Program-made: the position numbers and the translations under genes
From: Serratia sp. H1w
GTDB lineage: Bacteria; Pseudomonadota; Gammaproteobacteria; Enterobacterales; Enterobacteriaceae
Assembly: GCF_000633355.1 (NCBI RefSeq)
Contig: NZ_AYMQ01000012.1
Location: 1-39,058 of the forward strand
Reading direction: 5' to 3'
DNA length: 39,058 nucleotides
The notes under the pieces: generated by a model
What the model was told of the DNA's origin: nothing
The model's input: only the letters and a program-made list of their open reading frames with translations
The model's database searches: none
Shown: positions 25,386 through 34,999 of the stretch, in pieces
How the letters are laid out: every line of letters starts with the position of its first letter
How positions within the stretch are numbered: position 1 is the first letter of the stretch

Positions 25386-25862
25386 AAAGTCTTCCCAATA
25401 TAATGTGCTGCGCGATGGCAGCAGATACTGTGGTATGTCTGTGTCTGTAAGCGAGGCAATCCCACTGAGGTGGATTACCTGACAAAACCTCAGCCGCAGC
25501 GCCTATTAAGCTTGAAATGCATGCAGGCCATTTTATTCACTTGGTCAGAGTTTTACTTCTGGCGTGATATTATTTAACCATTTGATAACCGAATGGTGGT
25601 TTTGTCTAGTACCTGTATCCCATTTTTTAGACGAAAAGTCGACAAACATCTACTTTATTGGTTTTTATGTTGGTTAAGACGTTATTTTTATTGACAGCTG
25701 GTTTATTGCTCTGAATGTGCATTTACTGTTTAAAAACAGGGTGTTAATAATATTATTCTTAGAGGTTGCCGCCAAGTTTCGACGTGGGGATAACAATAAT
25801 AAAAATAGGGGAAATGAAGCTTGGGGAATAATTACCGCAGCAAGTGGCGATAAATAACGCTA
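25386..25862. other. gene-free AT-rich region upstream of the peptide transporter
   Basis: This stretch lies between the peptide transporter start and the end of mdtG. No convincing gene was seen on either strand, only a 15-codon ORF (MLVKTLFLLTAGLLL) near 25667 without a good ribosome binding site. It should contain the promoter of the transporter gene on the minus strand. Confidence 0.5.
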
Positions 25863-27098
25863 TTACTCTTCCTGCAACGTATCTTCACGCATCCTGGCCG
25901 GGCGGCGTTGCAGACACCACCAGGAATAGAACGCGTTAAATAGCACCACCAACGCCGTCATACAGAATACCGCGCGGAAGCCATAACTGGCAGAAACGGC
26001 GGCGCCCAGTAGTGGACCGCTGACGTTGCCGATATCGCGGAAAGATTGGTTATAGCTGAATATTCGCCCGGCAACCTGGTTGGTACAGTTGTAGATCAGC
26101 AGGGTTTGTACCGCAGGCAGCAGTGCGCCATCGGCAGCGCCGAGCAGGAAGCGCAATACGCCGAGCTGCCACGGTGTCTGTACAAAGGCCATCGGGATGA
26201 GCAGCAGCACGGAAATCACCAGCATAAACACCAGAATTCGCTCTGGGCCGATCTTGTCGCCCAGCTTGCCCAACCGTGGCGCACTCATCAAGGCGGCCAC
26301 GCCGGGTACCGAGGCGATCAGGCCACTGACAAACGCCAGGTTGCTGATATTACCCACCAGCTCACGCACGTAAAGCGTCAGGATTGGGGCAATCGAACCG
26401 GTAGCGATCTGGATGATCATGGTGGTGACAAACAGGCTGAGGATCAGCTTGGGGCTTTTGAGTGAGGCAAACACCTGGCGTGCATGCAGCATGTCTTTTT
26501 TCTGCACTGGGGTGAACTGTTCACGCACACAGAACAGCGTCAGCAAGAAGCAGATGAACAGCACTGTGGCAGTGATGAAGAACACGGGACGCAGCCCATA
26601 CTGGTCTGCCAGCAAGCCGCCAATCAATGGACCAATCAGGGCACCGCTGACGCCGCCGGTCGAAAGGGTACCTAGCGCCCAACCGCTGCGATGGCGCGGC
26701 ACTTGGGTGGCAATCAGCGCATTGGCATTCGGAATAAAACCGCCCAGCAACCCCAGCACCGCGCGCAGAGCCAGAAACTGCCAGATGTTCTGCGCCATGC
26801 CCATCAGCACCATCACAATGCCCATCCCCAGCGCCGAACGTAGCAACATCAGCTTACGCCCACGGCGATCGGCCAAGCTGCCCCAGAACGGCGAGGCAAC
26901 GGCGGAGAACAGGAAGGTGATACTGAACACCAGGCCGGACCACATATTCAGCGACTGGTGGCCGGTAACGCCAAGCGCTTCAACATACAGCGGCAGGAAT
27001 GGCATGATCAGGCTAAAGGCTGCACCGGTGAGAAAGCAGCCCAGCCAGGTGATGAACAGGTTACGTTGCCAATTGATAGGTTCTGCTGCCGGGGCCAT
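25863..27098 (-). CDS. mdtG: multidrug efflux MFS transporter MdtG
   Basis: MdtG is a proton-driven drug exporter; in E. coli it confers fosfomycin and deoxycholate resistance and is controlled by MarA/SoxS/Rob. The protein follows E. coli MdtG closely, for example [20 protein letters not shown] and [17 protein letters not shown] (MFS motif A). The frame is open to TTG 27143, but ATG 27098 (411 residues; E. coli 408) lines up with the E. coli start. Neither start has a clear ribosome binding site. Its place between msyB and lpxL is conserved, although an accessory block has been inserted on the msyB side. Confidence 0.93.
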   Translation of the reverse strand: MAPAAEPINWQRNLFITWLGCFLTGAAFSLIMPFLPLYVEALGVTGHQSLNMWSGLVFSITFLFSAVASPFWGSLADRRGRKLMLLRSALGMGIVMVLMGMAQNIWQFLALRAVLGLLGGFIPNANALIATQVPRHRSGWALGTLSTGGVSGALIGPLIGGLLADQYGLRPVFFITATVLFICFLLTLFCVREQFTPVQKKDMLHARQVFASLKSPKLILSLFVTTMIIQIATGSIAPILTLYVRELVGNISNLAFVSGLIASVPGVAALMSAPRLGKLGDKIGPERILVFMLVISVLLLIPMAFVQTPWQLGVLRFLLGAADGALLPAVQTLLIYNCTNQVAGRIFSYNQSFRDIGNVSGPLLGAAVSASYGFRAVFCMTALVVLFNAFYSWWCLQRRPARMREDTLQEE

Positions 27099-27297
27099 AG
27101 GTTTACGTGCGGGGAAGAGGGGCTTTACGATCGCAAGGGACAATAGCGCAAAGCAAAAAAGTTAGCCTGGTAAGTATGCGCTTAATAACGCAGGTTATCA
27201 ATTGAGCAACTGTGCGAATTTGCGTGAAAATGAAATAAAGTTTTAAAAAGGAGAACGACAATTATTCCCACGCCGTGCGACGCGGGAATGCGGTGCG

Positions 27298-27582
27298 TCA
27301 GGCACCCACCAAGGCTTCGAATCCGGTGCTGGCGGTAGTGAGGGCGACGTTTGTCACTTCATAGTTGGCCACGGCGACGAAGGGATCTTCTGCCAGGATG
27401 GCATCCAGCTTGGTGCGTTCCATGTCTTTCGCCAGGATCACGCCACCGGTACGCGGGTTCTTACGGCCAGAGGCAATAAAGCTGCCAGCTGCAAAATAAC
27501 GCTGCAACCAGGCGATATGCCCCTCGAGATGGCTTTCTACTTCTTCAATCGGGCGGTGGTAGGTCAGGCTGACGATATACAT
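27298..27582 (-). CDS. YciI-like protein (YCII domain)
   Basis: This small soluble protein of 94 residues has a YCII-related domain with a dimeric ferredoxin-like fold: MYIVSLTYHRPIEEVESHLEGHIAWL, then FIASGRKNPRTGGVILA and AILAEDPFVAVANYEV. YciI-type proteins carry a conserved His–Asp pair of unknown function; the H22 in LEGHIAWL corresponds. AAGGAG precedes ATG 27582. It lies between mdtG and lpxL on the same strand, where E. coli has no gene. Confidence 0.8.
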   Translation of the reverse strand: MYIVSLTYHRPIEEVESHLEGHIAWLQRYFAAGSFIASGRKNPRTGGVILAKDMERTKLDAILAEDPFVAVANYEVTNVALTTASTGFEALVGA

Positions 27583-27675
27583 AGAGTGACTCCTTTGCTG
27601 GTAGGCCCTTAACATCACATCGTTTGAGTCGTTTTTCAATGTCGTTACGACCTTCCGTGGTCAACTCAGCATTTT

Positions 27676-28596
27676 TCAATAAAGCGAAGGTTCACCTTCC
27701 GGGCGTGTCTTGAAGCGGCGATGCAGCCACATATATTGATCTGGTGCCATCAGGATCTCTTTCTCTACCACCTTATTCATAAAGGATGCGGCTTCGACTT
27801 CGTTATCCAGCGGGAAGTTTTCCACCGCGGGTTGCATGATAAGCTCATAGCCTTTACCTTCCGGCAGGCGGCGCGGGGTAAACGGAATGATCGCCGGTTT
27901 CCCCATGCGCACCAGCACATAGCTACCGGTGGTGGTGGCCGCTTTTTCTACCGCAAACAGCGGGGCAAACACGCTGGCACGTGGGCCGTAGTCATGATCC
28001 GGTGCGTACCAGATGATCTCACCCTGTTTCAGGGCACGGATCATCCCCTTGACGTCTTTACGATCCAGCATCGCTTTGTTAGAGCGCATACGGCCCCAGG
28101 TCTGTAGCCAGTCCATCAGCTTGTTGTCGTGTGGCCGGTAGACGCCGATACCTGGGTTGTGGATACCAAAGATCCGTGCACCCAATTCCAGCGTCAGGAA
28201 GTGCAGGCCGATCAGCAACACCCCTTGATGATTGTCCCGTGCCTTTTGAATGTGCTCCAGGCCGCTGACGCTGAACCAGCGCTCGATACGCCAGTTGGGC
28301 CAGAACCAGGCCATACCGGTTTCAAACAGCCCCATTCCCACGGATTCGAAGTTCTTGGCAATCAACGCATCGCGTTCGGCCTTTGGCATAGCCGGAAAGC
28401 ACAGTTCCAGGTTACGCTGAGTTATCGCCAGTCGGCGTTTGAGGAAACGCATTGAAAAGCGCCCTAACCCGGTACCCAAACGATAAATAATCGGGTACGG
28501 CAGCAGAACCAGCAGGTAAAGTAAACCGATACCAAACCAGGTAAGCCAGTAGCGTGGATGCAGTAAAGATCGATTGAAAGAAGGAACTTGCGTCAT
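27676..28596 (-). CDS. lpxL: lipid A lauroyl acyltransferase LpxL (HtrB)
   Basis: LpxL transfers laurate from acyl carrier protein to Kdo2-lipid IVA, a late step of lipid A synthesis at the inner membrane. The 306-residue product is the E. coli size and sequence type, with one N-terminal membrane helix (about 19–38) and the catalytic dyad of the HX4E motif, H132 and E137, in [10 protein letters not shown]. Other conserved pieces are [15 protein letters not shown] and APDHDYG. Neighbours mdtG and trhO are as in E. coli. It is transcribed on the minus strand, away from the 53-codon gene. Confidence 0.95.
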   Translation of the reverse strand: MTQVPSFNRSLLHPRYWLTWFGIGLLYLLVLLPYPIIYRLGTGLGRFSMRFLKRRLAITQRNLELCFPAMPKAERDALIAKNFESVGMGLFETGMAWFWPNWRIERWFSVSGLEHIQKARDNHQGVLLIGLHFLTLELGARIFGIHNPGIGVYRPHDNKLMDWLQTWGRMRSNKAMLDRKDVKGMIRALKQGEIIWYAPDHDYGPRASVFAPLFAVEKAATTTGSYVLVRMGKPAIIPFTPRRLPEGKGYELIMQPAVENFPLDNEVEAASFMNKVVEKEILMAPDQYMWLHRRFKTRPEGEPSLY

Positions 28597-28903
28597 GGGT
28601 TCTCAGCTTAGAAGCAGTCATTTAACAGTAATAACAGGATCCTTGCATAGACACTGGGATCAGCGTTACGAGTGGTAATCAGACACTGTCCGTTGCTTGA
28701 ACAACTCGGCCTATGCAAAGGTTTTCTGCCGTTTATAATAGCGTATTGTGACATTTTTCTTTTGTAACAGGAAAACTCACCGCATTAAAACACCATTTTT
28801 GGACCTAAACTGCGTGCGAATGCTGTTTTCTTCGCCAGTCATGGCGAATGTGGCAGCATCGCCTGGGCAGTTATTTAGTCGAATATTGATTCAGGAGGTG
28901 ACG
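28597..28903. other. intergenic region upstream of lpxL
   Basis: This 307-base stretch lies between the divergent lpxL and 53-codon genes. It should contain the promoters of both. One longer frame opens at 28748, but it lacks a ribosome binding site and is treated as non-coding up to ATG 28904. I see no clear regulatory motif. Confidence 0.5.
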
Positions 28904-29065
28904 ATGTTGGCGTCATGGTTAAGCGCTGGGCTGCTGGTGATTGGCGGGTTGCTCGGCTGTCTTGGGGCGTATTTGCAGTACAACCCTTTGCTGGCCGTAG
29001 CGGGAAGCGGGCTGCTGGCAGGGGCGATTATTTCCGGGGCGACGGAATGGTCAAGCGGGCGCTGA
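28904..29065 (+). CDS. 53-residue membrane protein, unknown
   Basis: A strong AGGAGG precedes ATG 28904. The 53-residue product is almost wholly hydrophobic with two Gly/Ala/Leu-rich segments (LLVIGGLLGCLGAYL and LAVAGSGLLAGAIISGA), probably a membrane hairpin, and a short polar tail (TEWSSGR). It is divergent from lpxL. I do not recognise the family; real expression is likely given the ribosome binding site. Confidence 0.6.
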   Translation: MLASWLSAGLLVIGGLLGCLGAYLQYNPLLAVAGSGLLAGAIISGATEWSSGR

Positions 29066-29084
29066 GCACCCGCTTGCCGCGGTA

Positions 29085-30182
29085 TCACTGATCTTTAAAC
29101 AATCCTTTTACCCTGTGCGGTTCTGAGCGCCAATATTGTGGCGGAGCCTGCACCTGGGCACCCAGCTTTGCGGCCGCATGCCATGGCCAACGCGGGTTAT
29201 AAAGAATGCCGCGTGCCAGCGCGACCATATCGGCCTGACCAGTTGCGACGATCGCTTCTGCCTGTTCAGGCTCGGTGATCAACCCCACGGCGATGGTTGG
29301 CATCCCCACTTTATGTTTGATGGTTTCGGCAAACGGCACCTGATAGTTCGGCCCCACCGGGATTTTTTGCTGCGGTGACAGACCGCCGCTGGAAATATGA
29401 ATGTAATCGCAGCCCAGTTCTTTTAACGCGCTGGTCAATTCAACCGACTGCTGTTCGTCCCAACCGCCATCAACCCAATCGCTGGCAGAAATACGCACGC
29501 CGAGCGCCTTGTGGGCTGGGAACACCGCCCGTACCTCGCTGAAAGTCTCCAGCAACAATCGCATACGATTTTGCAGGCTGCCACCATAGTGATCGGTGCG
29601 CTGATTGGCCAGTGGCGAAAGGAACTGATGCAACAGGTAACCATGCGCCCCGTGCAGTTCGATCAGATCGAAGCCTAGGCGGTCGGCACGCCGCGCCGCT
29701 GCAACAAACTGTGCCTTCAACTGCTCAATCTGCTCCAGGCTCATGGCCTGTGGCGCCTCATCCAAAGGGTTGAAAGGCTGGCCAGAGGCGGATAGCGTTT
29801 GCCAGCCACCTTCGCTTTTGGCCAACTGTGCGCCGCCTTGCCAGGGCAGGGCACAAGACGCTTTTCGGCCTGCATGCCCCAGCTGGATCCCTAACGGCAT
29901 GGTGGCGTGTTTTTTTACCGCCTGTACCACATCGGCAAGCGCCTGCTCGGTGGCATCGTCCCACAGGCCCAGATCTCCTGGGGAAATCCGGCCTTCCGGT
30001 GCAACCGCAGTGGCTTCCACAATCAGCAAACCTGCCCCGGAAAGCGACAGATGGCCGAGATGCATGGTATGCCATTCGGTGGCTTTGCCATGGTCGGCGG
30101 AGTATTGGCACATGGGGGCGATAATGATGCGGTTAGGCAACTTCAGTAGCCCCAGGGTGATCGGCGTAAACAACTGGCTCAT
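29085..30182 (-). CDS. Old Yellow Enzyme family NADH:flavin oxidoreductase (XenA/YqjM type)
   Basis: This is a 365-residue FMN-dependent ene-reductase that reduces activated C=C bonds or nitro compounds. Key residues match the XenA/YqjM subgroup: C25 in APMCQYSA, which tunes FMN, and the substrate-binding pair H177/H180 in LHGAHGYLLHQFLSP. HYGGSLQNRMRLLLE follows. The frame is open to TTG 30203, but ATG 30182 has GAGGAAACT before it and fits homologous lengths. It lies between lpxL and trhO, where E. coli has no such gene. Physiological substrate unknown; a detoxification role is inferred. Confidence 0.9.
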   Translation of the reverse strand: MSQLFTPITLGLLKLPNRIIIAPMCQYSADHGKATEWHTMHLGHLSLSGAGLLIVEATAVAPEGRISPGDLGLWDDATEQALADVVQAVKKHATMPLGIQLGHAGRKASCALPWQGGAQLAKSEGGWQTLSASGQPFNPLDEAPQAMSLEQIEQLKAQFVAAARRADRLGFDLIELHGAHGYLLHQFLSPLANQRTDHYGGSLQNRMRLLLETFSEVRAVFPAHKALGVRISASDWVDGGWDEQQSVELTSALKELGCDYIHISSGGLSPQQKIPVGPNYQVPFAETIKHKVGMPTIAVGLITEPEQAEAIVATGQADMVALARGILYNPRWPWHAAAKLGAQVQAPPQYWRSEPHRVKGLFKDQ

Positions 30183-30390
30183 AGTTTCCTCATGGTCCGT
30201 CAAAATTCGGTGATATGACTTGCTCTAGGCTTATCGGTATTTGTGAATAACGTCAAGCTTTGTGCGGAAATGATTACCGCCGGGTTAATGCTGTGTTGCA
30301 GCCTGTTTTCGGGTATTATGTGCGCCGCGCGCGGGTTTACGACCCGCGGGCACTCAATCAGTCACCTCCCGAAAGACAGGAAAGTACACC

Positions 30391-31443
30391 ATGCCAGTGT
30401 TACATAACCGAATTTCTAATGAGGAACTGAAGGCGCGTATGCTGGCGGAAACCGAGCCACGCACCACAGTTTCTTTTTATAAATACTTCACCATTGACGA
30501 CCCTAAAGCGTTTCGCGATAGCCTGTATATTCAGTTCGATAAACTGAAGGTGTTTGGCCGTATCTACGTGGCGAAAGAAGGCATCAATGCGCAGATCAGC
30601 GTACCGCAAAGTCATTTTGACGCGTTCAAAACCGCGCTGTTTGCATCGCACCCGGCCCTGGATCAGGTGCGCCTGAACATTGCGCTGGAAGACGATGGTA
30701 AATCCTTCTGGGTACTGCGCCTGAAGGTGCGTGAGCGCATTGTGGCCGACGGGATTGAGGATGAAACCTTCAACCCTGCCAACGTGGGCGAATACCTGCA
30801 GGCCGATCGCGTCAACCAGATGATCGACGATCCGAACACGGTGTTCGTTGATATGCGCAACCATTATGAGTATGAGGTTGGCCACTTTGAGAAGGCGATC
30901 GAAGTGCCTTCCGACACGTTCCGCGATCAACTGCCGACGGCGGTGGAGATGCTACAGGAACAGAAAGACAAGAATATCGTCATGTACTGTACCGGTGGGA
31001 TCCGTTGTGAGAAAGCCAGCGCCTATATGCTGCATAATGGCTTCAAAAACGTCTATCACGTGGAAGGCGGTATTATTGAATATGCTCGCAAGGCTAAGGC
31101 GCAGGGGCTGCCACTGAAGTTTATCGGCAAGAACTTTGTGTTTGACGAGCGTATGGGAGAACGTATCTCAGAGGACGTGATCGCCAACTGTCATCAGTGC
31201 GGTGCACCTTGTGATACTCATACCAACTGCCTGAACGACGGCTGTCATCTGCTGTTTATCCAGTGCCCGAGCTGTGCCGAGAAGTTTGCTGGCTGTTGCA
31301 GTGAGACCTGCCGTGAAGAGCTGAAATTGCCGCGTGAAGAACAGCGAGCCCGCCGGGCTGGCCGTGAGAATGGCGTCAAAATCTTCAATAAGTCCAAAGG
31401 GCTGTTGCAAACCACCATGCATATCCCGGAGCCGAAAGAGTAG
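30391..31443 (+). CDS. trhO: tRNA uridine(34) hydroxylase TrhO (YceA)
   Basis: TrhO carries out oxygen-dependent hydroxylation of uridine 34 in tRNA, a step toward cmo5U/5-methoxyuridine. The 350-residue product matches E. coli YceA in length and content. It has an N-terminal domain (about 1–125), a rhodanese domain with active-site loop C200-TGGIR (about 145–240), and a C-terminal cysteine-rich segment (CHQCGAPC…CLNDGC…CPSCAEKF, about 268–305) that probably binds zinc. AGGAAAG precedes the ATG. A strong terminator follows. Confidence 0.95.
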   Translation: MPVLHNRISNEELKARMLAETEPRTTVSFYKYFTIDDPKAFRDSLYIQFDKLKVFGRIYVAKEGINAQISVPQSHFDAFKTALFASHPALDQVRLNIALEDDGKSFWVLRLKVRERIVADGIEDETFNPANVGEYLQADRVNQMIDDPNTVFVDMRNHYEYEVGHFEKAIEVPSDTFRDQLPTAVEMLQEQKDKNIVMYCTGGIRCEKASAYMLHNGFKNVYHVEGGIIEYARKAKAQGLPLKFIGKNFVFDERMGERISEDVIANCHQCGAPCDTHTNCLNDGCHLLFIQCPSCAEKFAGCCSETCREELKLPREEQRARRAGRENGVKIFNKSKGLLQTTMHIPEPKE

Positions 31444-31467
31444 GTTGTTGCAGGCCGAATAGAAATG

Positions 31468-31495
31468 GGGCGCTGAAAATTCAGCGCCCTTTTTA
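31468..31495 (+). terminator. terminator of trhO
   Basis: GGGCGCTGA pairs perfectly with TCAGCGCCC around a 4-base loop and is followed by TTTTTATT. It lies 24 bases past the trhO stop and abuts the yceI stop on the other strand, so it may also act there weakly. Confidence 0.9.
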
Positions 31496-32074
31496 TTATT
31501 TCTCGCGTACGCCTTCCACGGAGATGATCAGCTCAACTTCCTGTGACGCTGGGCCGAGATCGGTGGTGATGCCAAAGTCTTTCAGCTTGATTTTACCGTT
31601 AGCTTCGAAACCGGCGCGGTAACCGCCCCAAGGATCCTTACCTTCGCCGACCAGCTTGGCTGCCAGAGTTACCGGCTTGGTCACGCCGTTCAGCGTCAGG
31701 TTGCCGACTACGGCATAGCCTTCACCGTCTTTCTTCACTTCGGTAGAGGTGAAGGTGGCCTGCTTGTTCTTTTCAACGTTCAGGAACTCGGCGCTGCGCA
31801 GGTGCTTGTCACGCTCGGCGTGGTTGGTATCTACGCTGGCGGTGTTGATGGTCACGTTGACTTTATCGTTGGCCGGATCTTTTTCATCGAAGGTAAAGCC
31901 ACCGTCAAAATCTTTGAAGGTGCCGTAAATCCAGCTGTAGCCCAGGTGCTGAATGCGGAATTCGATAAAGGCGTGCTGGCCTTGTTTGTCAATCTTGTAG
32001 TTGGCAGCCAGAGCGGAACCGGCGTTTAACAGCAGGGCACCTGCGGACAGACCTAATACGGTTTTCTTTAACAT
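31496..32074 (-). CDS. yceI: YceI family periplasmic lipocalin-like protein
   Basis: YceI is a small periplasmic β-barrel protein that binds isoprenoid-type lipids; in E. coli it is induced at high pH and high osmolarity. The 192-residue product has a signal peptide ending at GSALA (about residue 23), then [26 protein letters not shown], typical of YceI. The conserved LKDFGI and the C-terminal [12 protein letters not shown] also fit. It follows yceJ by 26 bases in what is probably a two-gene operon. Confidence 0.93.
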   Translation of the reverse strand: MLKKTVLGLSAGALLLNAGSALAANYKIDKQGQHAFIEFRIQHLGYSWIYGTFKDFDGGFTFDEKDPANDKVNVTINTASVDTNHAERDKHLRSAEFLNVEKNKQATFTSTEVKKDGEGYAVVGNLTLNGVTKPVTLAAKLVGEGKDPWGGYRAGFEANGKIKLKDFGITTDLGPASQEVELIISVEGVREK

Positions 32075-32100
32075 AGCAATAACTCCATAAATCCAAAGGG

Positions 32101-32655
32101 TTAATCGGTGCTGCGACCCAGCATCCGTTTCAAAGTAACATCACCATCAACAAAGTGATGTTTAAGCGCAGCCAGGGCGTGCAGTACGGAAAGCACCACG
32201 ACGGCCCAAGCCAGATAAAGATGGATAGTCCCGGCGGTATCGGCCTGCTGTGGCAAACCGGTCAAGGTGGCCGGTACGTCAAACCAGCCAAACACGCTGA
32301 TTGCCTGACCATCGGCGGTAGAAATCAGGTAGCCGCTGATCAGGATGGCGAACAGCACGGTGTAGAGTGCAATATGGGCGAGGGTGGCACTGATACGCGT
32401 AAGGCGCCCATAGCTTGCCAGAGGCTTGGGTGGCGGCGAGATAAAGCGCCAAACCACTCGCACCACCATCACGATAAACAGCAGCGTGCCTATACTTTTA
32501 TGGATCTCCGGCGCCTGGTGATACCAAACGTCGTAATAACCCAGCGTCACCATCCATAGGCCGAGGGCGAACATGCCGTAAACAACCAATGCCACCAACC
32601 AGTGGATCAGCACAGAAACGTGACCAAAGCGGTCGGCGGTATTTTTCCAGAGCAT
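32101..32655 (-). CDS. yceJ: cytochrome b561 YceJ
   Basis: This 184-residue inner-membrane protein of the bacterial cytochrome b561 family has about four membrane segments and histidines suited to haem binding ([15 protein letters not shown] near residue 13–27; H50 in [27 protein letters not shown] near 157–167). In E. coli yceJ precedes yceI in one operon, as here. It may take part in superoxide or quinol oxidation, but the partner is not known. Confidence 0.92.
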   Translation of the reverse strand: MLWKNTADRFGHVSVLIHWLVALVVYGMFALGLWMVTLGYYDVWYHQAPEIHKSIGTLLFIVMVVRVVWRFISPPPKPLASYGRLTRISATLAHIALYTVLFAILISGYLISTADGQAISVFGWFDVPATLTGLPQQADTAGTIHLYLAWAVVVLSVLHALAALKHHFVDGDVTLKRMLGRSTD

Positions 32656-33083
32656 CAGCTTTCCTTACATAGCGCATTTACCGGCAGCAATATTTAAACT
32701 TTAAGAAACATAAATCAATAATAAATTTAACTAAGTTACTTCATAAAAATATTAATCAGTAGATTTGTTTGAGTTGTGACAAGTTGGTCAAAGGAATCGT
32801 TGGAGAGGGCGCTTTTTGGCTCATGCTGATTAAACGCTGGCCAATTGAAATTTATCGACTTTAGGGTTAATTGTCAGCTTTTGTCATGTTTCGTAAATAG
32901 CCCCGAGAAACTTTGGCAAATAATTGAATAACGGCTACGGGGGATTATTTATGCGCGCTGTCAATAAGATTAATTTAATTCCATCAGCAGCTTGACGGCA
33001 TTATGCCTGCGCCAGCGCAGAATTATTTGCTAACATGTATTCATTGGCGGCTCATGGGGGCCTGTTTTACTCAAGGAAATGAC
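32656..33083. other. divergent promoter region of yceJ and tqsA
   Basis: This 428-base stretch is AT-rich and holds no convincing gene. It should contain the yceJ promoter on the minus strand and the tqsA promoter on the plus strand. I could not assign specific operator sites. Confidence 0.5.
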
Positions 33084-34142
33084 ATGGGCGTACCCGATTT
33101 CAACGACCGCAAGCTACGATTGATCATGATGCTGGCCATGCTGGTGGTGATCCTGGCTGGGGTAAAGGCGGCGGCAGATATTGTGGTGCCGTTCCTGCTG
33201 GCGGTGTTTCTCGCCATCGTGTTAAACCCGCTGGTACAGCTGTTGGAGCGCTGCCGGGTGCCCAGAGCGTTGGGCGTGACGTTATTGGTGGTTGCCATCG
33301 TGGTGCTGCTGCTGACTCTGGTCGGCATGCTGGCTTCTTCGTTGAACGAGTTTGCGCGTTCATTGCCGCAGTACAGTGGCATGATGCATGAGAAACTGAA
33401 CGAACTGCAATATCAGGCGCAACGCCTTAATCTGGATATTACCTTCTCAGCGGATGCGGTGGTCAAATACGTCGATCCTGGTGCCACCATGAACCTGGTG
33501 ACCCGCTTGTTGACCCATCTCTCTGGCGCGATGACCAGCATCTTCCTGCTGTTGATGACGGTGGTGTTTATGCTGTTTGAGGTGAAGGTATTGCCGTACA
33601 AACTACAGCAGGCACTGGATAATCCCACCGAAGGGATGGCGACTATCCGCCGAGCCTTGCAAGGCGTAACACACTATCTGGTGATCAAGACCGCCATCAG
33701 CCTGGCAACCGGCCTGATTGTCTGGGGCTTCCTGAGCTGGGTTGGCGTTCGCTTTGCCTTTATCTGGGGCATGATGGCGTTTCTGTTTAACTACGTGCCG
33801 AATATCGGCTCGATCATTGCTGCTATTCCGCCGTTGATCCAGGCGTTGTTGTTTAACGGCTTTGCCGATGCGGCCGTGGTGGCGGCGGGCTATATTCTGA
33901 TCAACCTGATTATCGGTAATATCCTGGAGCCGCGGATTATGGGGCGTGGGCTGGGGCTTTCTACGCTGGTGGTGTTCCTGTCACTGATCTTCTGGGGTTG
34001 GCTGATGGGGCCTGTGGGGATGCTGCTATCCGTCCCTTTGACCATTATTGCGCGCATCACGTTGGAAAATATGGATGGAGGCCGCAAGGTAGCCATGATC
34101 CTCGGTGATGGGCGACAAATAGCGGAAACGCCGCCGAAGTAA
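33084..34142 (+). CDS. tqsA: AI-2 exporter family protein TqsA
   Basis: TqsA (YdgG) belongs to the AI-2E/PerM family; in E. coli it promotes export of the quorum signal autoinducer-2 and influences biofilm formation. From ATG 33084 (AAGGA eight bases upstream) it is 352 residues against 344 in E. coli. Very similar blocks include FILEPRIMGRGLGLST-type sequence (here ILEPRIMGRGLGLSTLVV) and SLIFWGWLMGPVGMLLSVPL. It ends three bases before the convergent LuxR-type gene. In E. coli tqsA lies elsewhere on the chromosome. Confidence 0.9.
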   Translation: MGVPDFNDRKLRLIMMLAMLVVILAGVKAAADIVVPFLLAVFLAIVLNPLVQLLERCRVPRALGVTLLVVAIVVLLLTLVGMLASSLNEFARSLPQYSGMMHEKLNELQYQAQRLNLDITFSADAVVKYVDPGATMNLVTRLLTHLSGAMTSIFLLLMTVVFMLFEVKVLPYKLQQALDNPTEGMATIRRALQGVTHYLVIKTAISLATGLIVWGFLSWVGVRFAFIWGMMAFLFNYVPNIGSIIAAIPPLIQALLFNGFADAAVVAAGYILINLIIGNILEPRIMGRGLGLSTLVVFLSLIFWGWLMGPVGMLLSVPLTIIARITLENMDGGRKVAMILGDGRQIAETPPK

Positions 34143-34145
34143 GGC

Positions 34146-34784
34146 TTATAGGGCGGCCATCATAGTTAACGAAGCCGAGCTCACAGGGCTAAAGGTGGGC
34201 TCTGGCGGATAGAAATAGCGCAGTATGTTATACAGCGAATAAAATTCCAGCCGGTTACGCACGTTGATTTTCTCGGTGATATGGCGTTTATGCACATATA
34301 CCGTATGGGAGCTGATCTGCAATTTTTTGGCGATGCGATAATTCGGCATCTCGGACATCCAATAACGCATTACCGTCAATTCTTGCGGGCTGAATAGCGA
34401 ATGAGCTTCTTGATCCTTCATTAGCCCACTCGGGTTGCCAGTTAACGTTGCCAGCGCATGGGGTAACACGGCCTTATTGAATAAAAAGGCATTGTTGGCG
34501 ATGCGTAGCGGGCTTTCACCGTAAGGATAAGGGACATCCAGATAAATATGTAGCATTGCACGCTGGGCCGCTGAGATAAACGCCGAAAGCAGTTGATTAT
34601 CTGTGGTGTAGCGGCAGTAGTTGGTCAGATTAACCAGAATGTGGCTGGGCTTGAAACTGGCCAGTAGAGGGAGCGCGGTGTCGATGTCTGGGCAGCATTT
34701 CACTGATGCAAACATGTTGTCAGTAAAGTGGCTGGCTATGCCGACACGTGTGAAACAGCATTCGTCCACAACGAGTAGTTTCAT
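34146..34784 (-). CDS. LuxR-type regulator with degenerate receiver domain
   Basis: From ATG 34784 (AAGGA upstream) the product is 212 residues. The N terminus (MKLLVVDECCFTRVGIASHF) looks like a response-regulator receiver, but the position expected for the phospho-acceptor is N52 (SHILVNLTNY), so phosphorylation is unlikely. This resembles RcsA and BglJ, which act through RcsB. The C-terminal LuxR helix-turn-helix (about 130–190) is intact: LFSPQELTVMRYWMSEM, YRIAKKLQISSHTVYVHKRHI, KINVRNRLE. It converges on tqsA. No sensor kinase gene is near. Two nested dyads lie upstream. Confidence 0.85.
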   Translation of the reverse strand: MKLLVVDECCFTRVGIASHFTDNMFASVKCCPDIDTALPLLASFKPSHILVNLTNYCRYTTDNQLLSAFISAAQRAMLHIYLDVPYPYGESPLRIANNAFLFNKAVLPHALATLTGNPSGLMKDQEAHSLFSPQELTVMRYWMSEMPNYRIAKKLQISSHTVYVHKRHITEKINVRNRLEFYSLYNILRYFYPPEPTFSPVSSASLTMMAAL

Positions 34785-34864
34785 AGTGACGTCCTTGTTG
34801 AAGGTACAAAACGGGCTAAAGCACAATTATGTAAAATAGGCCGTACCCGGTTGTGGGATCAATT

Positions 34865-34904
34865 CGGAAATCCAGAGACTATAGGACGATATTTCCGTCT
34901 ATAG
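34865..34904. promoter_or_regulatory. nested dyads upstream of the LuxR-type gene
   Basis: CGGAAAT (34865–34871) and ATTTCCG (34891–34897) form a perfect 7-bp inverted repeat. A second, imperfect dyad, CTATAGGACG (34879–34888) with CGTCTATAG (34896–34904), is interleaved with it. They lie about 80–120 bases before the start codon, where a promoter and operator are expected; autoregulation is possible. Confidence 0.45.
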
Positions 34905-34999
34905 CTTATTTTTTAGGAATATCAGTAAATTAGAGGGTATTTCTTGCTAAGGGGTTCCCCTGCCGCTGGTTAGTGCAGTGCGAACAGGGGATTAAACGG

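Noticed and set aside
26413-27165. 250-codon ORF on the plus strand
   Set aside because: Antisense to mdtG, which is strongly supported by homology.
34957-34990. CCCCTG…CAGGGG inverted repeat downstream of solA
   Set aside because: The 22-base loop and absence of a T-run make it a poor terminator; kept out of the feature list.
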